A DNA stretch of 64,000 nucleotides, taken from Rutstroemia sp. NJR-2017a BVV2. Its lineage: Eukaryota > Ascomycota > Leotiomycetes > Helotiales > Rutstroemiaceae. Shown piece after piece: positions 47,241 to 59,632 of the stretch; position 1 is the stretch's first letter; each line of letters starts with the position of its first letter. The DNA lies in assembly GCA_002946415.1 (NCBI GenBank), contig NJPS01000074.1, positions 558,001 through 622,000 of the forward strand, written 5' to 3'. The translations under genes were made by a program, and so were the position numbers. Below the pieces are notes generated by a model that saw only the letters and a list, made by a program, of their open reading frames with translations, had not been told where the DNA came from and did not search any database.

Positions 47241-49811
47241 ATGAACCCCTCCACAACCCCACACTCCCCCTCCCCCTCCCCCACACAACCACTCCCAATC
47301 CCCCTCTGCACAGCATGTTCACCCCTCAACCTCTCCCTCTCCGCGTTCCTCTCCGACCCCTACACCGAGGGAAAAGTGCACCAACTCGGGTCCTTCCCCG
47401 AGTTATCCGAGCGCACGACCTCCTGTCGACTATGTGAGCTTCTGGTGCAGACGTGCGATTCGGATCTATGGCGGCAAGTGTCGCCCGAGAAGGAGCAGGT
47501 ATATTTCTCCGCTGCGTGGGCAGATGCCAATTATACGGGGGAGCAATCAGGCGGACAAAAGGAAGAAGTAAGAAGCAAAGCAGCTATCCTCATGGTATAT
47601 ATCAAACAACAGTACGAAGCCGGCGGGCTCAGTCTAGCGATAAGACCGCTGCCCTGTTCACCCATTATACAGGGGAGCGAGGATACCACCACCGATTGCT
47701 TGGAAGAAGAATATCAACATTTTGCAAGGCAGGTAGAGAGCGAACTGATGGATTTCTCCCTCGTGAAAGAATGGTTGAATGGCTGCGAAACCCATCATTC
47801 ATGTAGCACCACATTCACTTCCCTCACAGGCCCCTATCGCACACCTGCCGCATTCCGCTGTATCGATGTGCAAGAAATGCGTATTGTGCAACCGCCCTCC
47901 AAATGCCGGTATCTCACTCTAAGCTATGTCTGGGGCGCGGGCGCAAAATTCGTCGCTCTTCAGGAGAACATCCAGCAGCTGTCGCAGCCGGGCGGGTTGA
48001 ATTCCTGTCTCGATCGCTTGTCGAGCACGATCCGCGACGCGATCGAAGTCACGAGACGGCTGGGCGAGAAGTACATTTGGATCGATAGTCTATGCATGGT
48101 GCAAGACGCAGGCGAGGAAAAGCTGGCTGCGCTGCAGGATATGGGATTGGTGTATAGCCAGGCGTTGCTGATGCTTTGCGCCGCGGACGATAGATGTCTT
48201 GCGGATGGTTTGCGGGGCGTGCGTGTACCGCGACGAGTAAAGCAGTATACGCAGGAGATGGCACCGGGGTTTACGCTTACGGCGCAGTTTGGTTATGATG
48301 TATTTCTGGAGCTTTCGGTTTATAATAATCGGGGGTGGACGTGAGTAGATCTTACGTTTCGTTCTTTCTGTGATTGCAGGTAAATGGGAGGTACTGATGA
48401 GACTAGATATCAAGAAGAGCAGTTCTCTTCACGTATGCTTCTTTTCATCAACGACCAGCTCTTCTTCCGGTGCCAACAGAGCGTATGCAGCGAAACTACT
48501 CACTCAATGAGCGCCAGCTGCTCCGACCCTACTACCCTTTTGCCTGCCACAAAACGCCGCTTGATCGGCCGTGAGGGGACATCTATCTCCATGATGTATT
48601 TCCGCGCCGTGGAAACTTACTTGAGGCGAATGCTGACGTATTCGTCTGATATCATCAATGCTCTTGCCGGGGTACTGACGACGCAGGGTAGGATGATGGA
48701 TTGTGAGATTTTCCATGGGCTACCCGTGGCGATCTTTGATATGGCAATGCTGTGGCAGCCGAGTGGGGTAGCGGAGATACGGAGGCGAGAGGGATTTCCG
48801 AGTTGGTCGTGGGCGGGGTGGGAGGGGAAGGTGGCGTGGAGGGGGGATACGATGGAGATGGGCTCGTATGGTTTGTATGAGTCTTCGGAGGAGTTGGAGC
48901 GGAAGATGATCACGGGATGGGTGAGAGAGAGAACGTGGATTGATTGGAGGAAGTGGGATGGGAAGCGTTTGGTGCCAGTCTGGGTGCCGCGTCCCAGAGA
49001 CGAGAATCGAAAAGGGGGTACGTTGGGGTATGCGGTGGATGTTTCGTCGGCGGATAATCTATATGGTCGGTCGGAAGATCTTAAACCATTACTACTCGCC
49101 GAGAATAGAAGGCAGGATGTGAAGATTACAAGTCGGAGTGAGCAGTATCTGTATTTTTCTACTGTCTCTATACAGTTCCGCATTCGGCCATCACATGCAT
49201 ACTTACGCTACGGCTCTATTGACCCACCTGTGAGTTTCCCTACCTACTCCTCCTTTCCCTCCATCCCCTCTCCTCCTCTTCCTCCCTTCTTAACTCGCTA
49301 ACCTCCTCCCCTCCCAGTTCAACCCCACCCACCAAACCATCTTCCACCTCTTCAACCGGCACAACCATCTAAGCGGATACATCCTCCTCCCGCACACCTT
49401 CACCACCCAGCACACCTTCCCCGCAGTCCCCACCCAATTCTCCCTAAGCGGCTCCGGCACCGAGCCCCTCTACGAGTTCCTGCTCCTAAGCAAGGCAAAC
49501 TACTATTCAAACTGGGGGCGTCCTCACGACGGGCATGCGTATAGGATTAGTATGTATTCTTAAGTCCTATTATTGGGGAAAGGGAAATGAAATGGAGAGA
49601 TGGATAAGTAAGGCTATAGAACAAAACAAGCTAACCACGCCCTCCACAAACAGGCTACGCCGAAGAAGACTACATCGACATCCACGTAATGATGGTAACG
49701 ACGCGCGCCGACGGGGTGAAGGAACGGGTGGGATTGGGAAGGATACATGAGGATGCGGTTGCGGATGGGTGGGGCGAGGGGGCTGTTTGGAGGGATGTGG
49801 TGTTGGGGTAG
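47241..49811 (+). CDS. HET-domain (heterokaryon incompatibility) protein
   Basis: Four exons (47241-48340, 48407-49229, 49318-49549, 49654-49811) give 770 residues. The HET block starts near residue 223 (YLTLSYVWGAG), continues with DAIEVTRRLGEKYIWIDSLC, and includes YSQALLMLCAADD. The RGWT-YQEEQFSSRMLLF motif is restored only by splicing at 48340/48407, which supports the first intron. Later segments have GFPSWSWAGWEG, a usual C-terminal signature of these proteins. An N-terminal Cys-rich part (LCTACSPL, CRLCELLVQTC) precedes the domain. Known role of some members: triggering of programmed cell death on fusion of incompatible hyphae; many members have no assigned role. No NLR or lipase partner is nearby. 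Confidence 0.92.
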
Positions 49812-50989
49812 AAAAAGATGTGCGCAGAATAAAAAGGGAATGGTAGATAGATGTTTGTATACTTGTTATAAGGAGTTAGTCACTTGTACTTACTCACTCT
49901 ATGAGAGTATTTCAACCCAAGTAAATACGATTCCAATCACATCTTCTGCTCCTCTTTGTCCCCTCCCCCTATTCATTTCTTCGCTTCCCCTCCTTTCCCC
50001 GCTTTACGTATTTCGCTTTCCCCCTCCCCCTCCCCCTTTACATTTTTCGCTTTCTTCTTTCCCTTCCACCTTCACTGTCCTTCATTCTCCCCTCTGTATA
50101 TAAATACATAAACCTTCCACATCTCAATGCCCAATTTCTCGCCTAACCCCATCTACTCACTCACTCACTCCTTCTTCACTCACTCCTTCTTCACTCACTC
50201 CTTCTTCACTCACTCCTTCTTCACTCACTCCTCACTCACCATTCAAAACATCACCATTCAAACCCCTACCCCCCGCCTTCACACCCAGCAAAATTATATC
50301 ATATTAAAAAAGAATTCCTATTCATTTATTCTTCCACTCACGCACACTGCTTGCTTGCTTGCTTGCTAACTATGGTATCTCATCGCTATATTTTCATATC
50401 ATTCTCGAACCACTCCCTCTCCCCCGTCACCCTCACCCCTCCTGTCCTCCACCGCACCTCTCCACTCCTCCCCCTCTCACAAAACCACAATCCCCTCAAA
50501 ACGCCACCCAAAAGCAGTAAAAGAAAAGAAGACATATACAATCTCTTTCCCCACCATCCCTCAGAACCAATCTCTTCATTTCTCCTCTTTCTTCTCCTTT
50601 CCTCTTCCCCTTCATAAAAAAAGACACGATCAAACACCCCCAAAACGTAAAAAGGTATGAAAAGAATCAACGTATCTTTGTACAGAAAAAGGTCTTGGGG
50701 TTCAAAAAAAGGAGAAAAAGGGATGGATAGTATTATACACAAAGCGGAAAGAATTAGGACTGTAAAGAGGTGGAAAGACGACGCCGACTGAGTGTAGTAT
50801 ATGTATGGCATTAGTTTGTTTGGGTTTATTGATTTCTTCTTTTCTGAGCAGTTGGAGGATCACCCTCCTCCCCCCGTTATCAGGCGGGGGTTTTCTGTTT
50901 TTTGTTTCTTTTTGGGATATCTTGTGCGATATAAGTATAGATAGATACGAGAGCCTATCTAGTAGAGTTCTGCGTGCGTGTATATTCAT
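49812..50989. other. Convergent intergenic region with pyrimidine tract and short repeat frame
   Basis: Between the HET stop and the exchanger stop lies a long pyrimidine tract (49930-50095), a TATATAAATA box (50096-50105), and an 80-codon open frame from ATG 50127 whose first third is a 15 bp minisatellite. The arrangement resembles a promoter and short transcript, but the peptide has no recognisable motif. See findings. Confidence 0.4.
50161..50232 (+). repeat. 15-bp minisatellite TCACTCACTCCTTCT
   Basis: Four perfect tandem copies of TCACTCACTCCTTCT are followed by a partial fifth. They are in frame in a short open frame as S-F-F-T-H. Confidence 0.95.
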
Positions 50990-52838
50990 TTAAGCAGTAG
51001 CGTCATCATCTTTCGCTGGATAGTACCAAGCGCATACGGCGATGATGCTATATGATGTTAGTATTTACCTCCAAAATGCGCGAGTGAGTTGTCAACTTAC
51101 ATATAAAGACACTGCAACAGCATACCCTCCAACCAATGACTCTTGCCATCACCAATCAAGTAATTGACAAGCAAAACCGCAACAAACAGAACCGCGACCT
51201 GGAAACCATCAAAGCTCAAGTTCATCCGATCTTCGCCCATAATCCAGCCAATAATGACCATCAACGGAATCAGGAGAAGCGAAACCTGCATACTGGAACC
51301 AACTGCTACACCAATGGCGAGATCCATCTTGTCCTTGCAAGCGACCGTTACAGCAGTGGCGTGCTCGGCGGCGTTTCCAACGATCGGAAGAAGAATCAGA
51401 CCAACGAATTCGACCGAGATGTTTCCGCTTGCTGTGACGGCGCTGATACTGTCGACCATGAACTCGGCGCAAAGTCCAATAATAGCAGTAGCACCAGCGA
51501 GAGTGGCCCAGGCGACCAAGATGTGCAATTGAGGCTCTTCGGGTTCTTCCTCTTCGTCTAGAGAGGCTTCAGCGTTGATAAGTTCATCGTGGGGTGGTCT
51601 TTCTGGCATATTCGCTCGTCCGGGTCCCGCTCCAATTCCTCCAGCCTTCGCAAGACCTCTCGCCAATGAACCTTCCGGTAAAGCATTCTTGCGTGGTCGC
51701 ATTGGGACCTTCTGGCTCTCTTCGCTGAACATGGTCGAGTGGGTGTGCAATTGGAAATATAGATATCCAGCATAGACGACCAGAAGGATAACCGAAGTAC
51801 CGCGAGAGATGGCTGCAATAGGAGCATTGCTGGTGTCACTCCACGCATTAAAAGCGGTAGGAATGATAACACTAGCAACTGCGAGGGCCAACAAACTGGC
51901 AGCAGTTTGGGCAACGGTTTGGTTGAAGAATTGTTCGGTTCTTCGGAGACCACCGAAGAAGAAACACATGCCCATGACGAGTAACAAATTCGATAAGATA
52001 CTGCCGATTAGTGAAGTTTGAACAACCACGACTTCTTTTTTAGCCAAAGCGATAATAGCGACAATCATTTCGACGGCATTACTAGAATATAATTAGTACA
52101 TTTCAACGGAGAATAATTTCTCAAAAAAAAAAATACATACCCAAAAGAAGCATTCAGTAGACCTCCTAAACTTTCACCCACGTGAAGAGCGAGTTCTTCT
52201 GTGGCGAAACTCAACATAGCTGCCAACGGAATAATAGCGATAAAGTTGACCACAAAAACGACGATTTTGTTGACTCCGGCATAGTTGAGCGCAATACCGA
52301 CTGGCGCGGCAATAAGCAGAACGTTGATCCAGGAGTTTCCGATAGTGTTTTGCAGCTGATTTCGTAAGGTAAAAGGTTCGTGCTTTAGGTCTTTTCCTGC
52401 AAATATTCCCCCTCTCTTCTTCTTGGGTTTTTCCTCGCCCTCTACTCTCTCTGCATCTTTATCCTTCTTGTTCCATAATCTGTTGATAAATCGTTTCCGG
52501 GCTATTTGCTCTTCGCTTGGCTGTCGCGATGATTGTCTTGCCACAATCGTCTCATCAGTACTAGGATCGCTTGGTCTTGGTTCAGCATTTGTCTTTTCTT
52601 CGTCCGCCCGCGGTCTGAATTCTCTCGTCTCGCTATACGACGATTCACCCCTTGGTCCAGGCTCCGTAGAAACAGGTCGTAATACCCCTTCTTGTCCCAT
52701 TCCTACACTCTTCTCCTCATCGGGTGGTTGCGCGGGGAATGTGCTCCTGCGCGTCGTCTTTCTAAAAGGGTTATTCGAATCTCCATACCACGCCTCCTGT
52801 CGCGCCGCGCGCTTTATCGAGTCTAGAAACAGCATCAT
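50990..52838 (-). CDS. Vacuolar Ca2+/H+ exchanger (CAX family)
   Basis: Three exons (52838-52141, 52081-51101, 51047-50990) give 578 residues. About 165 N-terminal residues are charged and cytosolic. Ten or eleven hydrophobic segments follow in two halves joined by an acidic loop (DEEEEPEEPQL). The two ion-binding signatures of the family are present: GGLLNASFGNAVEMIVAI, across the first junction, and LPIVGNAAEHATAVTVA in the second half. Known role: proton-driven Ca2+ uptake into the vacuole, downstream of calcineurin signalling. The last exon supplies the final helix end and tail (IIIAVCAWYYPAKDD). The start is uncertain: an upstream exon 53015-52997 (MRAFNM) spliced into 52822 would replace MMLFLD by a related N-terminus. 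Confidence 0.93.
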
Positions 52839-55800
52839 GTAAGTATATTGTCGCTAATATGCCTGTGGGGGGGATATAAACAGCGATAAAGGAAAGCACT
52901 CATTAGAGCTCAGATTTCGTTGAGCTTCAGCAATTCGCATGCCAAAACAAAAACAAAAAATAAACAAAAAGAGTGTTGTGAATGGGATAAACTAACGCAT
53001 ATTGAATGCTCTCATCTTGATAGTATTTCTTCCGTAAATCTGGTGTCGATAGTAGGCGGAGCTTTCTTGGACTCAATCCTTGAGTAGCCTGAGGGTGCAG
53101 TGACTTGTCCTCTTATGTGGATCTGTTCCAACGCTTATTGGAATACAATGCTGACTTGGTTGTTGATTCCTGCAGGAGGACGGCGTTGGTTGTAATTAAC
53201 AGGCGCGAAATACGAAAGCGATAATGGGATAACGTCTTTACGAGCGTTGAAAACTTGAAGGACGAATCTGGTGATAAAGTGCGCAACGCTGACTATGAAC
53301 CGTTGGCTCCCTGAATTCAAATTTGTCGGTCCGTGGGTACTCGTTTGTACGACGATAGCTAAGAGGAAATTAGATCGAATTTCGATAGAATCCCTGCGAT
53401 GCGACAAGGGCTTGTAGATGCTCAGAAACTTGAAGTTTTCCAGAAGACAGATGAAGCGCTTAGGAGTTACGAGCAGCTGTTTCTTGGACTTTTCGCAGCT
53501 GAGACAACAGATCCAAGCCTCTTAAACAGAGTGTGGTTGCTTAGGGCGATGGCGATATAAATACGTCCGTAGGCTTTCTATCACAAGATGGCCGCGACGC
53601 TGTGTGGCTGGAGGGCAGATCTCTGGCCCTGTGGCTGAGCAGAATTCCAAACAAAGCACCAAGGATGAATATCGCAGCTGTAAGGTGGAAAATGTCGTCT
53701 TTTCGCCTTGTAGATGTTTTTCCTTGTCCTTATGCGAAAAGTCAGAAAAAAAGGTGAGATAATCGATAAACAGAAAAGAGGACGGAAAGGGAAGATGAAG
53801 GGGAAATGAAGAGATGATCGTGGCCGGTGTCCCTTACTACTGGTTATCAAGCCAAAGCTCGTCTTGGCAGAATCATCGGCTTGCGCTTCCAAGGTGCTTT
53901 TGTTGCAGGAGGAATGGATTACGACAGTGGTAGTTTGTAGCTCCGTGTATGAGGGAATTTCCAGCCGTCCTATTAAGCCAACACACACTTCTTCAGTCTC
54001 GACCTTGTCGGTGAAGGATCGCTACAGAGGTACTGAGTAAGTTTTCTCTTTGTTATTTGTTGTTCTCTAAGAGTGGCTTTAGCCGCAGAGGTTACTAAAT
54101 TCGGTTCGTGGCACCAACCTGTTTGTTTTCCCGTCAAAGTTGTGCCTTTATATAGACCTCATTTACCATGAAGCAATGGATTTTACGCAAATGACTAGGT
54201 AGTATATAAAGATAAAGTCATATTATTCAGAGTTCTTTCATTTGTACTGCACAACATCATGTCCATTCACACATTCACAACTGCGACGCTTGGGACACTG
54301 CGTTGAGTCGTTGACTGCCCTTTAGTTCACGGTTGTATCATCCTGCAGCCATCCCCTGATCCAGGGACTCAGCAAGCCAAGCAAGAACCCAAGAAAACCA
54401 AGATTCTTATTACCCGTCCACAAGAGATGCTTGAATAACAAATATGACATCTTGGTTGCTTCTTGTATTTTCTTGGATTTCTTGTATTCCTTATCCCAAG
54501 CTTCTCCAGGCCTTGATTCTGGTGAAGCTTTTCACTAAAGTAGAAGGTCAGCAACCTGAGAGCTTGATTCAACTGTACGTCTACAAATTATGCACAGCAC
54601 AGTTCATTGCCCCTCTCCTTGGTTACTGTCTTAGCATAGCACAGTACGTACAGTGCACTCGTAGTCAATCAGATAATCGGACAATCTGACAATCCGACAA
54701 TCTGACAATCTGACAATCATATTTCGTAGTCAATCAAGCAATTACAATCAATCACAATCAATCAATATCAATCACTCAATCACAAACAAGCGCCAACCTT
54801 TTAGGCGTCGTCATTCAAAACGGGCGACCCCTTTCCGCGCCCCATTTATTACTCCGTCACAGTAAAATGAAAAGAAAAGAGATTCCTGCATCTCCCCGTC
54901 CACTCCTCAGACCGACCGACCGACCCTCCCAACAAAACAAACAAACAAAATCTATTCTCCTGCCGCGGCGGCCACAATCGCGGTCGCCAAATCAATGGCC
55001 TTTCTCCTCTGGAAATAACAAAAGACATCATTACGCAGAACGAAGCATGTCATGTCCACCAACCGACCGACCGCATAATATTCGCATACCAGAACCTGCT
55101 TTTCATCTCAACCAATAAACCAGCAGCTCATTCCCCATCCCATCCCGCGTATCGAGAGATGGGTGGCTATGCTATGTAACACTCGGACATTAAAGTCCCC
55201 CACATTTCATAACATAAAATCCAACCAATAGAAAGCACGTGACTTCTGTACTCCACGATCGGCACTGCTCTGCTACGTAGCCAACTGCCGGCGCCGAATA
55301 GGATAAGCACCGATCGGAGACCTGCAGAATCGTGAAACAAAACTTGTCCCGGATCGATGGTAGATCTGCGAAATGGAATCAGATGGCTTGGATGGGGTCC
55401 AAAGTTTTGCGGATGAGGTTTAGTGTGTTTGCCTTCAGCACTAGCGAGATGTGGCTTGTGGCTGTGGCTCTTGTGTGGCGTTAAGGTAAGTTTGCCTTCC
55501 AAATCAGAAAGTCAATTCAAAGTCAATTCGAATTTTCAACCAGCTCGACCAGGAACGTATTCATCTTCTCCCCCACTCACCCGCGGCTCGGAGAAACCGA
55601 GGACAATCACTCGCCTCCCCCACTCGTCTAGTGATTACTACAGTAGCAAAGTATCCATTCCCGACGGGTCCCGCGGGGCATTGCTTCCTTCCTTCACCTA
55701 CTTTTCTCTAGCATGCCAGATCATATCGAATCAAGCAGGCTGTGTTTGTATGGTTCAGAAGTATACGCGGTGAATAAACTCTCTACTCCGTACTTACCAG

Positions 55801-57579
55801 TACGATCTGAGGGCGAACGAGTTGCATGCCCAAAAAAGCTGGCAAGCAAGCCTCGGCTGACGTGTCAGGCGTGCGTCGCCTTCAGCTATCCTTGGGTTCG
55901 ATGCAGGTACAGCATGAGAGATGCGCCCCGCCGCATCGGTACGGTATCATAGCTTATTTGCTCGGTTCCGGCGTTTTGGAGCCTGAGGGCGGGATTGTTA
56001 GGCTGGGTGAGTGAATGGGTATGTGTATGTGAATTTTTGGTAAGGCGCTGCGATACGGTGTTTGTCTGGTTGGGTTTTTGAACTGCTTAGATGGGGCTTA
56101 ATTGGAGGCGTGGTGTTGGTTCGAGGGGATGGAATTTCAGGTGGTTTGTGAGTATGGCGCGTTTGAGGCTGGCGCGTTGGGTTGACTTGCGTTGGGTTGG
56201 GGGCGTTGGGTTGGGGTACGGTGCGTGTGAGGTTGCGATAAAGGTCGAGTATTGGGCATATCTAGCATCTAGTAGGCGGAGGGGTATTTGTCACGAGGTG
56301 AGAGATGATTTGAGGAGGCTAAGTTTGGCTTTCTTGGATGCTTGAGAGTGGAAAGAGAGAGAAAGGAACAGTTCCCTCCGGATGTGCGATCTGAATCATG
56401 TGTGTTTTTAACGAAGGAAGAGGAAGTCTGCCTCTCGATATGATTCTCTGACGGAGAGACACCAGCTATTTGGAAACACAGCAGGTGCTTTATTGTGCCA
56501 AACAAAGTGGCATACTCATTGGAAGTATTTTCTTTGCAGATTCAACGATAGTTCGTCAGATTCAGCTATTCTACAGGGCTCATGGATAGAGAATCATTCA
56601 CCCTCTTTCGTGTCGAGGAGCATGTTGGAATAGATTCCAATCTGCCACATACTCAGCGTCAGGCGCTTTAGAATGAATACTTGAGTAAACGCTGCCTTTC
56701 ACATTGCAAAGCAAATTTTACAGGAAACTTTCAATGAATATAGGTTTGGTATCGTATGATCTTGTATCAAGATTATTTACGCTGGCTTCCTTTTTGTTTC
56801 CCTCATGACCCAGACACGGTCTTCTGGTAGTGCCTTCTCATTTACCGCTGAAGACGTACTTCGTCGAGTGTTTCTAATGTCTAGCATGTCTTCAAACAAC
56901 CAGCAATCTTCACATTCTGCATACACATAAACTTCTTTTGCCAACGTTCCGATAGTGTTGGCTACGGTTTAGAGATTTTATTTCATTTCCTCATGTGATC
57001 TACGCGAAGATATCATCATGAACAAATTAGGACGATAGGCTATATCAGTGCTTACGCTTAGTCTACGTTTTTCACTATTGGGTCTCATGTACGAGTTCTT
57101 CTCCTGTATCGAGTATACAGTTGCCTGTACTCCTGCTTTGCTGTGGCTGTACATATACTTATGCCCCCAATCAATATAATATCAATCCTTCGACTCACCT
57201 TATTTGGATGACAGTATGACTTCTAATGACATCAGCATTGGTTGTGGTCATATCACGTGTCTAGATTACAGCAGTACTCACAGATATTTTGATCTCATGC
57301 CTCGTTAAATCTGTACTACATCCTTCGTTTCTTACTACAAAATTACGTATGCAACATCCCGCTCTCACCTTCATCTGAGCATCTGAGTACTGATGACTAT
57401 GACCGGAACGGCGACGCTTCGAGTAGTGATGGTGCTGGACCACAGCTCTTGATGTCGAGCTATATAACTTACTAATTGTTCCCTATTACATCCGTCGCAA
57501 ACATGATATGTTTCTAGCCATCCTCTCTCATCAAATCCTCTTCTCTTGACCTCCAAGTCCATACTGCGTTTACAACAAG
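52839..57579. other. Gene-poor 4.7 kb region
   Basis: This is the longest gene-poor stretch in the window, between the divergent starts of the exchanger and the carboxylesterase. Frames reach about 135 codons but none has a motif or spliced extension. Features seen are an octamer array (54675-54714), AATCA-rich runs (54720-54790), and GACC/ACAAA simple repeats (54915-54950). No transposon gene, terminal repeat or tRNA was recognised. Confidence 0.45.
54675..54714 (+). repeat. AATCTGAC octamer array
   Basis: Five tandem copies of AATCTGAC; the first and third have one or two substitutions (AATCGGAC, AATCCGAC). AATCA-rich sequence follows. Confidence 0.92.
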
Positions 57580-59632
57580 ATGCAGTTTCTCACCTTGTTG
57601 TCCTTCGTTCCAGCCGTTTTAGCCTTTTCAAATCCCATCTGTTACTTTACTCCATGCGCCCGCACAAGCAGTGGTTTGGTTGCTGGTCATACTGCTGTCA
57701 ATAGACACTATGTCACAGAATATCTCGGCATTCCATTCGCTCAACCCCCCATTGGCCACCTCCGCTTCGCTCCACCACAGCCATACATAGGCACGGGTTT
57801 CATCAATGGCACCGACTTCGTATGTCTCATATCACCCACTTCCCACTGAGTCATCCAGAGCTGGAAACTAACAGAGAGCAGGGCTTTTCGTGCCCCAAAC
57901 TCCTCAATGATTCTTATTCGTTGAATCCCCAGCGATTCCCGGACGTTATCGGCAACTATACTCCAGCAGGTGTTCAATTCCTTGATGTAGTCTCGCAATA
58001 TGGCGCTGAGTATAGAGAGCGTGAGGATTGCTTGACATTGAATATCTGGACCAAGCATGGGCGTTCAACAAGAGGTTCGAAGGGTAAGGGTAAGGCAGTC
58101 ATGGTATGGATATACGGTGGAGGTTTCCAATTTGGAAGTACCGCCGCAGAGATCTATAATGGTGCGAGAATAGCTGATGAAGAGGATATTATTGTCGTTA
58201 CATTGAAGTGAGTCAATCTTTCATCTTTGATGTTCAGTCATTCCTGCTGCTGAGTCGTTTGTCTATTTCGGAGTTTTATGTGACACTACTAAATTGAGGG
58301 GTTAGCTACCGTGTTGATATATTCGGATTTCCGGGCGCTCTGGATCCCCAGAATCCAGTGAAGAATCTGGGACTTCTTGATCAGAGGCTGGCTCTGGAAT
58401 GGGTGAGAGATAATATTGGAGCTTTTGGTGGTGATCCAGAGAGGATTACGCTGGCTGGTCGTGAGTACTTTTACTTTCCTTCCTTCTCATTTCATTCTAT
58501 TCCCTTTCGAATATATTATACCTCTTTACTCGCACGGTTTCGCTGCCTCTCGATACTTAACCCCTACATGCAAATCCCCTCGTCAAGCTAATTACTCACC
58601 CCAGAATCCGCCGGCGCCATCTCAGTTGACTACCACTCCTACGCCTACTCCCACGACCCCATCGCCTCCGCCATGATCCTGCAATCTGGCACTGCGCAAT
58701 CCGCCAGTACAGACACAAGTCCCATCTCCAACTCCTCTTCTCCATTCGAAATATGGATCGAAATCGCTGCCAAATTAAACTGCACCTCCTTCCAATCTGA
58801 CATCACTTCTTCCTCCGCTTCCGCCTCCGCAATCTTGCACTGCATGCGCTCCCCCTCCCTCACCACCTCCACCATCCTCTCCATCGCCCATCTCTACCCC
58901 ACCTCCTTCACCCCCATCGTCGACAACATAACCGTCTTCCCCACTTCCCTCTACCCATATCTAATCCCCGCACCCATCCCCCTCCTCATAGGCACCACCG
59001 ACAACGAGGGCGAAATCTTCGCGGCCCGAGCCCTAATGACCAATACCCCGCTAAACGATACAGCAAAAGATGCGCTGACCATCGCATCGTTTACATGTCC
59101 CGCTGCTATGCGTGCGCGTGTGTCTGCCGAGATGGGAGCGAAAACTTGGCGGTATAGGTATTTCGGGGATTTCAAAGAGCTGAGATTGAGACGGGATGGG
59201 AGGGGAAAGAGCGGGAGTGGGAGTGCCGCGTATCATGTTGGGGATGTGTATATGGTGTTTGGGAATTGGGCGATGGGGAATTGGAACCCGGAGGTAACGA
59301 GGGAGCAGGAGAGGGTGGGGAGGTATATGAGAGGGGCTTGGGGTGCGTTTGTGAGGGAGCCGGAGGAGGGGTTGCATGCTTATGAAGGGGTGGTTGGGGA
59401 TGTAGATGGGGATGGAGGTAGAGAGAGCCGTGTGCGGGAGTTAAGGAGTGAAGGGAAGGATCAACGGGTGATGAAACTGAGGGATGGAGATGAGGTGGTA
59501 GGAGAAGGAGAGGGCAGGGGATGGCCTACTTACGAAGAGGGGAGAAAGACACTGGTTCGATTGGGATGGAAAAACAGAGTCGGTGCGAATTTGGGATGGC
59601 CGGGTACGTATGATGATTATTGTTCGCGGTGA
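57580..59632 (+). CDS. Secreted type-B carboxylesterase/lipase (alpha/beta hydrolase)
   Basis: Four exons (57580-57819, 57882-58207, 58306-58460, 58605-59632) give 582 residues. The N-terminus [16 protein letters not shown] is a signal peptide. TSSGLVAGH and [16 protein letters not shown] are the usual start of the type-B esterase fold. EDCLTLNIW and [14 protein letters not shown] (oxyanion hole) follow. [10 protein letters not shown] and [18 protein letters not shown] are restored across intron 2. The nucleophile elbow is GQSAGA (Ser242), formed by splicing at 58460/58605; GESAG is commoner. The acid is probably the first Glu in TDNEGE (near 375) and the His is in AYHVGD (near 450). Expected activity: hydrolysis of carboxylic esters outside the cell; the substrate is not readable. 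Codon use switches from C-ending to G-ending near 59100. Confidence 0.93.

Noticed and set aside
47241..52838. A HET-linked incompatibility gene cluster
   Set aside because: The neighbours are a helicase and a calcium exchanger; no NLR, lipase or amyloid-motif partner is present.
54675..54714. CRISPR-like array
   Set aside because: Units are 8 bp with no spacers; this is a simple tandem repeat in a eukaryotic genome.
55885..55910. Possible tRNA B-box (GGTTCGATGC)
   Set aside because: It does not complete the GGTTCGANTCC consensus and no matching A-box or acceptor stem was found nearby.
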